From Pyricularia pennisetigena (taxonomy: Eukaryota; Ascomycota; Sordariomycetes; Magnaporthales; Pyriculariaceae), in NCBI RefSeq assembly GCF_004337985.1, contig NW_021940921.1:1443758-1507757 (forward strand): a DNA stretch of 64,000 bases. Direction: 5' to 3'. The position numbers and the translations under genes were made by a program. The notes below the pieces were generated by a model that was given only the letters and a program-made list of their open reading frames with translations, was not told where the DNA came from and ran no database searches. Positions 19,461 to 28,609 of this stretch are shown one piece after another; position 1 is the stretch's first letter; each line of letters begins with the position of its first letter.

Positions 19461-21324
19461 ATGTCCACGACAGACGATATTTCTGCCGGTAATGTCTCGA
19501 CTACTCCTGGGAGCCTTCTCATGAGCAAACTGGGGATCGAGGATATTATCATGCCTCTGATTAGTAGAGTACACGGCAACCCACTTATACGAACTTTGAT
19601 TATTGTCAACCAGAGCCTCGGCGCCTACCTTCCGACGGCACTTGTCACTGCAACAAGCTTTGCTTGGGTCACTTACCACCTGACACGTCAGTTCTTTTCG
19701 GTCGTGTGGCATCTCACGCTTGAGTATATAACATCGAAAATCTCCGTGTCCAGCGATGATGAAATCTTTGAACATGTCATGGCTTGGCTGGCCGCCCAGC
19801 CCCGGACCGTGAGGTCGAGGCGGCTGATAGCCGAAACGGCTTTCCAGTCCGTGTGGGAAGACGGCACGCGACAGGTAGATCTGGCAACAATTTCTGAGAA
19901 CGGCATTGAGTACTTGAACTTTTCGCAACAAAAGTCAACCACGGTGGGTACATCCAGTCTTTAGGTCGATCAAGGTGAGTTGGAAAGGATAATAATACAA
20001 TTCATATACTGATAATTTGCTCAAACTAGCCAATACGCTATACCCCCTCCTCTGGTCCCCACATCTTCTCATTCCAGGGCAAGTATTTTAGTATTGACCG
20101 GCAGCAGAGATCCGTGATGGACAACAGCAACACAGAATCTGAGGCCGTCACTATCAGGGAAAAAGAGACCTTCATCATTTCCACCTTTGGACTTTCCCCA
20201 GGTGAGCCCAAGTTATAGCTTAAATTATATAGCGCTCTTGATACCTAACTGACAAATAGAACCCCCCGGTGTATTTAGAGCCCATTAAGCAGTTTTTGGC
20301 CCACGCCCGGAAGCATCACCACAAGGACCACGGCGATAAAACGCTCATAATGCGGCCCAATAGCCTCCCACAACGCCGATTCCACGACCGGGCGTGGAGA
20401 GAGGTCGCGAAACGTCCAGTTCGTCCCATAAGCACTGTCGTGCTCGACCGGGAGCAGAAGACGGCCGTGCTTTCAGATATGAACGAGTATCTTCAGCCCA
20501 AGACGGAACGCTGGTATTCGAACCGAGGCATTCCTTTGCGCAGGGGTTATCTATTCCACGGCCCTCCGGGCACGGGCAAGACGTCACTTTCCTTTGCGTT
20601 GGCCGGTGTCTTCGGGCTTGAAATATACGTTATCAGCCTCATAGAGCCGCAGCTGAGCGATGAGGATCTATCCACCCTGTTTAACGGCCTGCCGAGAAGA
20701 TGCATCGTTCTGTTGGAGGACATCGACACAGCCGGAATGAGCAGAGCCGAAGGTGAGATCAGAACAGAAACCAAGACAGAAGGACCCAGCGAGTGGAAGG
20801 TTGCAGACCTGGCTCGCGCCCTTAAGGTCGGCAGGGGACATGGAGACGATCAAAAAGGTATATCCATGTCAGGCCTGCTTAACGCCATAGACGGCGTGGC
20901 GGCGCATGAGGGTCGCATACTTATTATGACAACCAACAAGCCCGAAACTCTCGATGAAGCCCTTGTCCGCCCCGGTCGCGTCGACTTACAAGTGGCCTTT
21001 CGCAATGCGACGCAGCAGCAGGCACGTGAGTTGTTCCAGCGCTTGTACAGCATCGAACAAAGCGTCCAATCCTCGCAGTGGTTGAGTCCACTCGACGCTA
21101 CCGACAAAAAGGACGACCTGGAGACTTCCATCACCGATGCAGATGAGCTTATTGAAATGGCAGCCGAGTTTGGCTCCAAGATCGTTTCAGACCAGATGTC
21201 ACCTGCCGAGATCCAGGGCTTTCTGCTCAAAAGGAAAACGTGCCCACGCAAAGCTCTGCGAGATGTTGAGGCCTGGGTTAAGACCTCGTTGGATCACAAG
21301 GCGAGCAAAACGACTTCCGGCTGA
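19461..21324 (+). CDS. BCS1-like mitochondrial AAA ATPase
   Basis: Three exons, 19461-19943, 20030-20201 and 20279-21324, encode 566 aa. The introns are 86 nt (GTGGGT...CTAG) and 77 nt (GTGAGC, branch CTAACTGAC, TTTAG), both phase-consistent. True Bcs1 translocates the folded Rieske protein across the inner membrane during complex III assembly; filamentous fungi carry many divergent paralogues of unknown substrate. Residues about 45-75 form the N-terminal membrane segment. The BCS1_N domain follows (YTPSSGPHIFSFQGKYFSID, STFGLSPEPIKQF). The AAA module has Walker A GPPGTGKTS at 313-321, Walker B CIVLLEDID at about 360-368, sensor IMTTNKPE and the Arg-finger region VRPGRVD. All key residues are present and there is no stop, so the gene looks functional. 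It lies among RIP-damaged sequence but is itself clean. A 3'-flank segment is duplicated at 60.7 kb. Confidence 0.9.
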
Positions 21325-21437
21325 GGATGACGATACGCGCACGTCAACGTTGCGAAAGGCCAGGGCGGATTGCCACTATGTTAGAAGTTTTTGCCAGACT
21401 CGACAAAGAGCAACGAAAAAGGCCGAAACCTGATTGT

Positions 21438-21570
21438 GCCAGGGAGTAGACCTGGACAGAAGGTGTGCACAGCATGGAGCACATGCCTCAATTTTCTATA
21501 TGTGCCGATATACTACGGGTGACCTCATCCGTTATAGACTGTAGCTAGTTCACTTAGCTGACCAACTTTG
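21438..21570 (+). repeat. BCS1 3'-flank segment duplicated at 60669-60795
   Basis: Shared blocks: CAGAAGGTGTGCACA, TACTACGG, CCTCATCC, and ACTGTAGCTAGTTCAC. The 60.7-kb copy lacks about 20 bp in the middle. Only the flank, not the ATPase coding region, is present at the other site. Confidence 0.8.
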
Positions 21571-21787
21571 CCTATCACATTTACATGCACGCCTTTCTCT
21601 CTCCGAACACATATATTCTAATCAAATAAAACTCCGCGTCCGTGGTTGCCGATTGCTGAAATCCATCCCATTATTGCAGCGGTTGAGAAATATCTCGAAG
21701 AAAATAGAAAGAGAAAAAAAGCGCCCAATTCATCTGACCAAAGCAATTAGACTTGTTTCCCAGACCATGGTATCCACCCGTCTCAGA

Positions 21788-22297
21788 TTAAAAGTCCTCG
21801 GGTCGCAAAATGACAGCGTTCAGGATCTTGCCCATATGGGTCTTTTCGATCGACTCGCAGTCGCGACGGACCTTGGTCAGGTACACTTTGAGGAAGCTGA
21901 CGGGACTATTTTTAAAGGAATGTTTGAGGATCTTTCCAGGGTTCGATGCCGGGTCGACGAAGCCGTCTGCGCAGACCACCATCCCGTCTTTCCCACCACC
22001 TTCCCAGTCCAATCCCAGCATGTCACAAAGCGCAGTGTAGTCAGCAAAGGAGGAGATGTAGAGTTGGCCGGCAAAGAGGTTTAGCTGGAGGACCAAATGC
22101 CTAGGCACGGACCACTCGGCTGGAAGAGCAGGCGTGGGATAGAGGCGAAGATCTTCAAGGCTCTCAAACCCAAGCGTTGACCGTGGGTGGTATAAGCAAT
22201 GGTATATTGGAATTTGTAGGGCAAAAGCGTGAAACGGGATTTTTTTTGGAAAATGAGGATGTTGATGAAAATAACAAGGAACTTGCTCCAACCTCAT
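21788..22297 (-). CDS. Conserved fungal C-terminal domain, probably a 5'-truncated gene
   Basis: First ATG at 22297; about 169 aa. The coding-like region starts near GFESLEDLRLYPTPALPAEW and continues with RHLVLQLNLFAGQLYISSF, YTALCDMLGLDW, FKNSPVSFLKVYLTKVRR and DCESIEKTHMGKIL. This has the regular spacing of a folded domain and looks like the C-terminal end of a longer fungal protein. I cannot name the family. The N-terminal 35 residues (FHQHPHFPKKIPF...) look unrelated, and a TGA lies just upstream, so the 5' part is likely lost. The plus-strand frame over the same bases (21653-22084) is antisense shadow. Confidence 0.45.
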   Translation of the reverse strand: MRLEQVPCYFHQHPHFPKKIPFHAFALQIPIYHCLYHPRSTLGFESLEDLRLYPTPALPAEWSVPRHLVLQLNLFAGQLYISSFADYTALCDMLGLDWEGGGKDGMVVCADGFVDPASNPGKILKHSFKNSPVSFLKVYLTKVRRDCESIEKTHMGKILNAVILRPEDF

Positions 22298-22824
22298 AAA
22301 CAAACAATTCCGTGAAATGGAAACTGGTCCAGATTATATCATTGGAAAAGCCGAATATTTTGCATGCGGCGTATTCGGGCCAATTGTAATTTTGGTTTGT
22401 CGGTCCTCATCTCTCCTCCAATTCACCTCCAAAAGAGCTTGTGGTTCAAGCATAGGGATTGGCGGCTTGCAAAGTCCATTTGGGAAGGCCGCAGACAGGC
22501 ACACCATTATGTTACGGCTGAATTCCAGTCTGCCAACCATACACTACCACACCTTCCATCTGCGAGGTTTGCTACATAGCGCCTTAGCTTCCTGTTGTCG
22601 AGTAAAGGTTACATTTCACTTGGTGCATCTGGCCATCCAAATATAGCTGCAGATCTGCGAAGGCGTTCTATTCGTCTTTGTGATATGCTGACAGAACAGT
22701 GCTAAGATAGTGTAAGCAGCCACGATAATGTAAATTTTATTTGCTTTGACTTAATTGGTCCCTTTTCGTGCAGGCACGCGCATAAACGCAGGTTTTCAGC
22801 TCGCCTGCACGGCTGTAGTGGTCA
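22298..22824. other. Intergenic, no gene recognised
   Basis: Open frames here (22317-22646 plus, 22334-22540 minus) overlap each other and show no domain. The last 100 bases would be the promoter of the TPR gene. Confidence 0.4.
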
Positions 22825-23730
22825 ATGGATAAAGACGAAAGCCAAGCCTCTGACCATGCAACCTCATCAAATCAGTTGGAAAACACTGCATTTTTGAATG
22901 AGATGGAGGTTATTTTGGGTCACAGCAGAATGGTAAACCCCGAGGAAGCAAAGGAAGTGAAGCAGGAAAATATCGCCGGCGGTATGGTGAAACTTCATCA
23001 CAAGGCTGGGCTTTTGAACAACGTCGGAGTTCATCTGGGTGACGGATTCTCAAGAACTGAAGCATTGGCAGACCTCGAGGAAGCCATCAAAGTCGGCCGA
23101 AAAGCTGTCGAAGCCACTCCGATAAATAGTCCAGACCGGGCTGGGCGTTTAAACAACCTTGGAATTCGTCTGAATGACAAATTCTCAAGAACTGGAGCAT
23201 TGGCAGACCTCGAAGAAGCGAAACAGAGCTTTGCCACCTCTCTGGGGCACCTCAATGCTGCCATAAACGTACGTCTCCAAGGTAGGCGTAGGTTTCTCTC
23301 GATTCCACACATATCTAGTGATAAATCGGCATTTGAAATTGCCGAACAGGCCATTAACCTTATCCCGCTTCTATCAACTCGGTCCTTGCCAAATTCCGAC
23401 AGACGACATCTCCTTTCTCAAATTTCAGGGCTATCTTCCGACGCCGCCGCTGTTGCCCTTTGTTCAAAAAAAAGCCCGGCCATCGCCATCGAGCTACTCG
23501 AAACCGGTCGCGCCGTCATCGCCGGAGACAACACCTCTTCTGCTATTTCATACAGCCCTAGTTATAGAGTGCTTATAACCCGTAAATCAGTTGTGTCAAA
23601 GACGGAAAGGAGATCCTTGACCAAAACTTTACAAGTCTCAACAATTATCATCTATAGTTCCGCAAACGTCGCGCACAATGCATCTCTTGTGCATGGGAAA
23701 GTCCAAAGTACCGAAACAACAAGAAAATAA
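22825..23730 (+). CDS. TPR-repeat protein, truncated fungal NLR/CHAT-type
   Basis: Start ATG at 22825, 301 aa. Two tetratricopeptide units are clear: LLNNVGVHLGDGFSRTEALADL with EEAIKVGRKAVEATP, and RLNNLGIRLNDKFSRTGALADL with EEAKQSF. The following helical block (AINLIPLLSTRSLPNSDRRH, LLSQISGLSSDAAAVAL, AIELLETGRAVIAG) is the linker that in fungal TPR proteins leads into a C-terminal CHAT protease domain. Here that domain is absent; the frame runs on through low-complexity sequence (VSKTERRSLTKTL) and stops at 23730. Many related fungal proteins act in self/non-self recognition with NACHT or CHAT modules. A nucleoside-phosphorylase scrap of the same protein class follows at 23.9 kb. The copy is probably non-functional. 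Confidence 0.65.
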   Translation: MDKDESQASDHATSSNQLENTAFLNEMEVILGHSRMVNPEEAKEVKQENIAGGMVKLHHKAGLLNNVGVHLGDGFSRTEALADLEEAIKVGRKAVEATPINSPDRAGRLNNLGIRLNDKFSRTGALADLEEAKQSFATSLGHLNAAINVRLQGRRRFLSIPHISSDKSAFEIAEQAINLIPLLSTRSLPNSDRRHLLSQISGLSSDAAAVALCSKKSPAIAIELLETGRAVIAGDNTSSAISYSPSYRVLITRKSVVSKTERRSLTKTLQVSTIIIYSSANVAHNASLVHGKVQSTETTRK

Positions 23731-23900
23731 GCAGACTCATACAGTAATTCGCTCTCCTCACAAGATTTTTTCTTTGCTTCCTTTCTCATTCCCGCCTCCC
23801 TCGATATCTGCACCGCGTTAAGCTCCCGAGTGTTTTTGGCCAAAACCATACCTATCTCGGTTAATTCGGAGAGGAAGTCCCCCAGACTCGCCAGCTCTTC

Positions 23901-24047
23901 GAAAACGCGCTCATCAAAGACACCTGTGCACGCGACCGGCTCGTGAAGAATGCCTGGGAACGCTGCATCTGTTTTGAGATGGAGGCGGCCGGTATGATGA
24001 ACAGTTTTCCTTGCGTTGTGAAGCGCGGCATTTGCGTTATGCCCTGG
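23901..24047 (+). pseudogene. Fragment of a fungal nucleoside-phosphorylase-like (PNP_UDP) NLR N-terminal domain
   Basis: The frame reads ENALIKDTCARDRLVKNAW, then CICFEMEAAGMMNSFPCVVK and RGICVM. The block CFEMEAAGLMNxFPCLVIRGIC is the hallmark of the purine/uridine phosphorylase-like domain found at the N-terminus of many fungal NACHT/TPR/ankyrin proteins. Only about 50 residues survive and the usual CDYADSH continuation is lost. It sits 170 bp after the truncated TPR gene, in the reverse of the normal domain order, so it is a separate scrap. Confidence 0.65.
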
Positions 24048-25128
24048 CTACAGCAGACTGCGTATTCGTAGGAAATCCTTTGTTTTGTGCCCCTGGCGGA
24101 AGGTCACGGAGGCAAGAAAGCACTGGGGTCCTGTGGTACGTAGTTCTCGCTTCTTTTCGCGTTGGTAGCCATTCTATTAATTCCCTTGGGCGTGGGCGAG
24201 CAGGTTTTTGCTTTGCCACAGGGAAAGGCTGGGTGTTTCAAGGTGTCTCAAATGCCGGAAGTACATTCAAAGAGTGGCAACCAAAAGAGCACAATGGAAA
24301 TAACACTTCATCGCCAGAGAAGCTTGTTCAAATCAATCTTCTTTATGGCCCTGTTGATAATCTGAGTAACAATCTGTACTCCATCTTTTATTTGTACCTT
24401 CTGTATTAGTACACTGCGACTATCGCAATACATACCCGATGGGGATCTGTAGGGGAAGAGAGGTTTTGAGAGATGGGCCAAGGCTCGGAAGGCAAATTGT
24501 ATTTTGTGAAACAATCTTCTCGTTTGATGGAGGCGCGTCGCTAAGGCTTTCGATATGGAACATTGGCTTCCCGGCGTTGGGCTGGTGCAGTGTTAGTAGA
24601 TTGAAACCCTGATTAGAATGATGATCACTGCTTAAATATCACATCACAGACATATGAGTCCGCAGACAGTCTCCGCTATGCCCTCCCTTACACTTTCCGT
24701 TTGATTCATTGCCAACTATTCACCTTTCGATTCAACCTCCAAGAGCTCACCGCATCTCCAGCCTCAGCTGCTTCCATACACCGCCCAGTCTCTTTAACGT
24801 ATGCCTGTTTGTAATTGGACAATCATCGATCATCTGAGGACCCTCAGACGCCTGTGAGCGGCTATAAGTACCCGGCTTACCGCTTTCGAATACCTTTTCC
24901 AGGGCTCTCTAAGTCTCAGAATGCGACTATTGGGTGCGATAGAGTGACGTCAAGAGATTTTGCGGTCGAGAAGGAGTTGAGTCGACGCTGCTTATAAAAT
25001 GGACGGCGCGGCGCACCTAACATATCGGAGTGCCGAACTCGACCGAGTGAGCACGTTACCACACTCAACTCTCTGACATTCGAACCTGTAGCGATAATTT
25101 GCATATACGCGCCTAATTCATTGGCGCT
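24048..25128. other. No gene recognised
   Basis: The plus-strand frame at 24011-24409 overlaps the phosphorylase scrap in another phase and has no domain. A diverged 32-bp repeat unit, inverted, lies near 24728-24762 (CAACCTCCAAGAGCTCACCG). The stretch before 25129 is the presumed promoter of the next small gene. Confidence 0.4.
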
Positions 25129-25638
25129 ATGAGTCGCTTGCTTCGTGAAGCTACGAGTCGACGTGGGAAGTCGATCGCCATTTATATAGCCGAGGAAGTT
25201 ACAGACAAGGGATATCGTCGTCTCGTCGACGCTATTGACCCAAAAATCTTGGAGAAGACAACTGAAAGGGTGCAGACGGCATTGCAAGGCAAAAAGCTCC
25301 TGACAAAAGAACAGGAGCAGGTAGTTGCCAGCGCCCTTATCACGTCAGTGGCCAAGCTATTCACCCTTTCAAATACTCGATCCTTGCTTAGCAAATTGTA
25401 ACACAGTTCTATGGAGCACAAAAGCCAAGGCGACCCCAACACGCACTCCTCTCTCGAGTTATACGACGAACATGGGAACATGATCGCCAAAGCCCATGTG
25501 ACACGGGACAAGGATAAACAAAAAGTATTATACTACCCGTTAATGACGATGAAGAGAATTGAACAGTACTTACTAATTAGTGGAAGTTTAGGAAGCTCGA
25601 GCTGTCTCGTGAAGAACATTGCTAGAATTTCAGGGTAA
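25129..25638 (+). pseudogene. Small hypothetical gene interrupted by one in-frame TAA
   Basis: Start ATG at 25129. The first 90 codons (SRLLREATSRRGKSIAIYIA, LVDAIDPKILEKTTERVQTA, LTKEQEQVVASALITSVAKL) end in TAA at 25399-25401. The same frame then continues at once with MEHKSQGDPNTHSSLELYDE and HGNMIAKAHVTRDKDK, which also looks coding. Reading the TAA as a former CAA (Gln) joins them in one frame. The tail after about codon 130 (LLISGSLGSSSCL) looks non-coding, so an intron may begin near KQKV. Alternatively these are two small genes. No domain is recognised. Confidence 0.4.
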
Positions 25639-25639
25639 A

Positions 25640-26220
25640 TCTAGTTTCAACGCTCAAGGCAATGACGCTGTAAGGATGCCAATCATTGATGTGCCAATAC
25701 TCATTAATCTTTTGCCATTTAAGGAGCATTGGGGCCATTGTATTAAAATGTTGGACTCTCTTTTTCTTGGAGCTTGCCATGTCAAGCCATTTTCGGACTT
25801 GAGCAAACTTTTTTTCTTTAGCAATTTCTTTTCCTCAGCTACTTCTTTAAAATACCCTTCTGCCATGTTGTGACTGTTTTTCTGGCACAATGACGATGGG
25901 TAGGATGGGTCGAAGCAAAGAAAAGATGATTGGTAAAGCACAAAATAGACAATGGGTGGGAGCACAGGAATGACTGGCGAATTTATTGACCTGCATGTAA
26001 CTTTGGACAAGCAACTTCTGCGGCAGATTGATGACTCTTCAATGTTATTTTCAAGCCCACAATGCGCTTACAGTATTACCAAGCAGTGACTTCTTGCTGA
26101 AATCTTCGCCAATGGTCTGACGCTTCTTCCAGCGGTCAGTTACATCAATCATCGACAGATGATTTAGGTGAACAGTATAAACCAGGTAAATTATATTAGC
26201 ACAGAACTGAGCGCCGTTAC
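25640..26220. other. No firm gene; small minus-strand frame
   Basis: On the minus strand an ATG at 25866 opens 70 codons with a Lys-rich helix (YFKEVAEEKKLLKKKS) and NGLTWQAPRKRESNI, ending near 25654. It could be a scrap of a gene or transposase. It lies downstream of the Est1-like fragment on the same strand, and I could not splice the two. Confidence 0.3.
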
Positions 26221-26873
26221 CTGGTGGCTGGATGAATCTTTTTGGTATCGGGATCGTACGTAATCCAACAACCCTCCTTACCCTTGTTCTCGGCGTCTTC
26301 CGATGTCCCAACCTGTGCGATTTGGTACGCAAGCCACAGACACCTTTCACGACGCTACTCTCCCATCGACGATGTCTCAAAAGTCCTCTTATCCTCCTCC
26401 ATGCTTTCATTGACGGTGAAATAGTCGTCCGGCAAAGCCATCTGTGCCCACACAAACCCGCGCATCGCCCTGTCCTCGGGGAACGGCCTCCTCTCGGCCG
26501 TGCGGGGAAACTCGCACGTTTCGTATTTACCGGGGGTTTTAAAGCCTGCTGAAAAAGAGTTCAAGCACGAATAGAGTAGATGCCAAGGAAAAGATGCCTC
26601 AAGATGCGACATTGCTGGCGTTATGGGCTCGCCACCGCCTGGGCCCTTCAAGTCAGCCATCGCAAGCAGAAACTTCAGCTTGACGATGGCGTAAGAAAGT
26701 ATGTTCAGATCCCCCAGCCGTGAAAGGACAATCGTATCTGTGCTTTTGACAAAGTGGTGAACTTCTTTAAAATGTTTCAAGGGCTCGACCACGTCCTCTT
26801 TGGCTTCCGTGGTGGCAGCTGGGCCGTTTTCATCATCAGCGTTGGACGATGCCTCATCAGCTCCAATCTTCAA
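26221..26873 (-). pseudogene. Est1/Smg7-type DNA/RNA-binding protein, C-terminal fragment with a nonsense codon
   Basis: The frame shows HFKEVHHFVKSTDTIVLSRL, DLNILSYAIVKLKFLLAMAD, EPITPAMSHLEASFPWHLLY, then RRPFPEDRAMRGFVWAQMAL and ETSSMGE. It continues after a TAG (26355-26357) with RRERCLWLAYQIAQVG and WITYDPDTKKIHPAT up to a GTAACG donor at 26220. The run of TPAMxxxxxxxPW, RPLPEDxxxRGxxWA and RCLWLGxxxA is what I associate with the C-terminal part of filamentous-fungal Est1-type (SMG7-like) proteins, which act in telomere or nonsense-mediated decay contexts. The TAG stands where CAG (Gln) would fit. No ATG is in frame at the 5' end. I read this as a 5'-truncated, RIP-hit gene. Confidence 0.5.
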
Positions 26874-27083
26874 GTGAAACAGAGGGTTAGTTTCGCCAGC
26901 CTAGTGCGCTACTTAGATGGATAATAAGCTGATACAATGTCAGGTTGGGTGTAGTTTGGTGAATTTGTTTATATATTAGGGTTAGACTAATGGGCTCAAT
27001 ATGAAATCCAACATTGCTCCCGGAACATCTCATACCCCCATGGCACCGCTACCTCTTCTACGTTTTTGTTTGGGTGCAGAGGT
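26874..27083. other. Short intergenic gap
   Basis: Nothing recognised. It separates two minus-strand genes and would contain the 3' flank of the 470-aa orphan gene. Confidence 0.4.
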
Positions 27084-28496
27084 TCAGGGTAAATCTTCAA
27101 GAGTTCTGGTTGAAGCCCAAGTTCTTTTGTTACCTGACCGATCCGGGCTTCTCTGAAGTGGCTTTTGCGAATTCAAGGCAGCAAGGCAGTGTTCAGAGTC
27201 TGTTTGTCTGCGTACCAATCCCGCTTCATTGGATGACAGCTCTTCGCCATAAAAATCATAGTCGGGGCCGTCAAATCGTTCGCCTGTCACTTCAGATCCC
27301 AAAGCACTGGCTAGCCGCTCCTTGAGACCATAGAAGGGCCATATGGGCACACGCGTGTAATCGATGCGCATTGAAGAAGCTCCGCCTGGCTTTCTGTGAA
27401 GAGTCCTTGCCGGATTTGCAAAACCCTCTAGGAAGTCTGCACCAATAGTTCCAGTATAGATAACAAGATTGTTTTCGGCCGCGTCAAACTTGAAAACACG
27501 TACTTGGATATCGTAAATGGAGTTCATGGTTAAACATGACTGCTTACTTAAATCGGAAGATAGAGCCTCGTTGGCGGGTGGAGATAATTTAAACCGCCGA
27601 CGCCCATCATTCCCATAAAGCTGTTGTTGTGCCATGGGGATAAGAACCACTACCAGATACGCATACTGGTCGGTATCAGCAGGTACAAGCCCTTTTAAAC
27701 GCAATTGAATAAGGTTCAAAACAGGTGAGCTTCTGTAGCTGTCGTTCAAAGGACCTGGCGGTACCTGGAACAGGGTTTTCCGAGCCCGAGGAGGATACTC
27801 CCGGTCCACGAAGGCAATCAATGGCGCGCTACTGAGGTTGGCTTCGCTCGATTTTGATTTTCGAGGCGAAGAAGATACGGGGCGCGCGGCGGCGAATTCA
27901 ATCGATTGTGAACGCAGACTCCCCTTGTTCCATACCATGGAAAGCATAACAGCTTTCTGGTAAGAGCTCTTCCCAAAGCGTAGCTTGAGTTCCTCATCAG
28001 CCATGGCAGAAGACATGCTTGGGAAGAAGCCGCTCATCAATTCTCTCAGAGCGTGTGTTTTTGCCGGTGACGGAGATTTTCTGTCCGCAAATGTGCTGAC
28101 CTCGCGGGATAACCTTTTGGCCATATCCGTTGGCTTGGGTGGCCGAAATGATACATCATTATGAATTCTGGGGGCTGGGAAGCTGGCAAGTCCTTCATAA
28201 CTGAAATGAACACTGAGTAGTGTGCTATGGAGATCTGTCCAAAGGAGTGGACGGACGTCAAGTCCGATTCGAGCCTTGCTGTGAATTATGTTGTAAAGTG
28301 AGCCTGGTTCCGGCTTTTTATAAACAGCTGACTGGCGCCTTGCGCATCTTCTTGGTTGAGCCGCAGTTGTTGGTTTTGAATCAGCGTCACGGTGAATAAC
28401 AGCCCGCTTTTTCGTTGAGTCCCGCATTTTTGATATCATAGTGCCGCAGGATTTTCGGTGGGTTGAATTGTCTGTGACGTGATAGTAGGAGTTCAT
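27084..28496 (-). CDS. Hypothetical protein, 470 aa, intact single exon
   Basis: Start ATG at 28496, uninterrupted to 27084. Residues 1-60 are basic and disordered (KMRDSTKKRAVIHRD, QPRRCARRQSAVYKKPE). A mixed region follows with SFRPPKPTDMAKRLSREVST and ELKLRFGKSSYQKAVMLS. The folded-looking part is residues about 240-400: LNLIQLRLKGLVPADTDQYA, YLVVVLIPMAQQQLYGNDGR, YDIQVRVFKFDAAENNLVIY and RIDYTRVPIWPFYGLKERL. No signal peptide, membrane helix or known motif is visible. The frame has no RIP-type stop and is the longest clean orphan in the window. It borders the copia relic on its 5' side. The function is unknown. Confidence 0.65.
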   Translation of the reverse strand: MNSYYHVTDNSTHRKSCGTMISKMRDSTKKRAVIHRDADSKPTTAAQPRRCARRQSAVYKKPEPGSLYNIIHSKARIGLDVRPLLWTDLHSTLLSVHFSYEGLASFPAPRIHNDVSFRPPKPTDMAKRLSREVSTFADRKSPSPAKTHALRELMSGFFPSMSSAMADEELKLRFGKSSYQKAVMLSMVWNKGSLRSQSIEFAAARPVSSSPRKSKSSEANLSSAPLIAFVDREYPPRARKTLFQVPPGPLNDSYRSSPVLNLIQLRLKGLVPADTDQYAYLVVVLIPMAQQQLYGNDGRRRFKLSPPANEALSSDLSKQSCLTMNSIYDIQVRVFKFDAAENNLVIYTGTIGADFLEGFANPARTLHRKPGGASSMRIDYTRVPIWPFYGLKERLASALGSEVTGERFDGPDYDFYGEELSSNEAGLVRRQTDSEHCLAALNSQKPLQRSPDRSGNKRTWASTRTLEDLP

Positions 28497-28609
28497 TGGA
28501 TCTCAACAGCAGGACGGAGTTGATAAAGGAGGGTTGACCGGGAGAGCTCTCCACCTTTGCAAGAATATACAAGACGCTTGTTAGCCCACTCCGCTGACGA
28601 CACGGATAT
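28497..28609. promoter_or_regulatory. Presumed promoter of the 470-aa orphan gene
   Basis: Short GC-balanced stretch between the orphan start and the AT-rich copia relic. No element consensus is identifiable. The sharp base-composition change at about 28610 marks the transposon boundary. Confidence 0.3.

Noticed and set aside
20345..21251. Three minus-strand frames of 61-133 codons
   Set aside because: They are antisense shadows of the BCS1-like ATPase exon 3.
21653..22084. 143-codon plus-strand frame
   Set aside because: Antisense to the conserved minus-strand domain at 21788-22297, which has recognisable sequence character.
24011..24409. 132-codon plus-strand frame
   Set aside because: Overlaps the phosphorylase-domain scrap in another phase and contains no motif.
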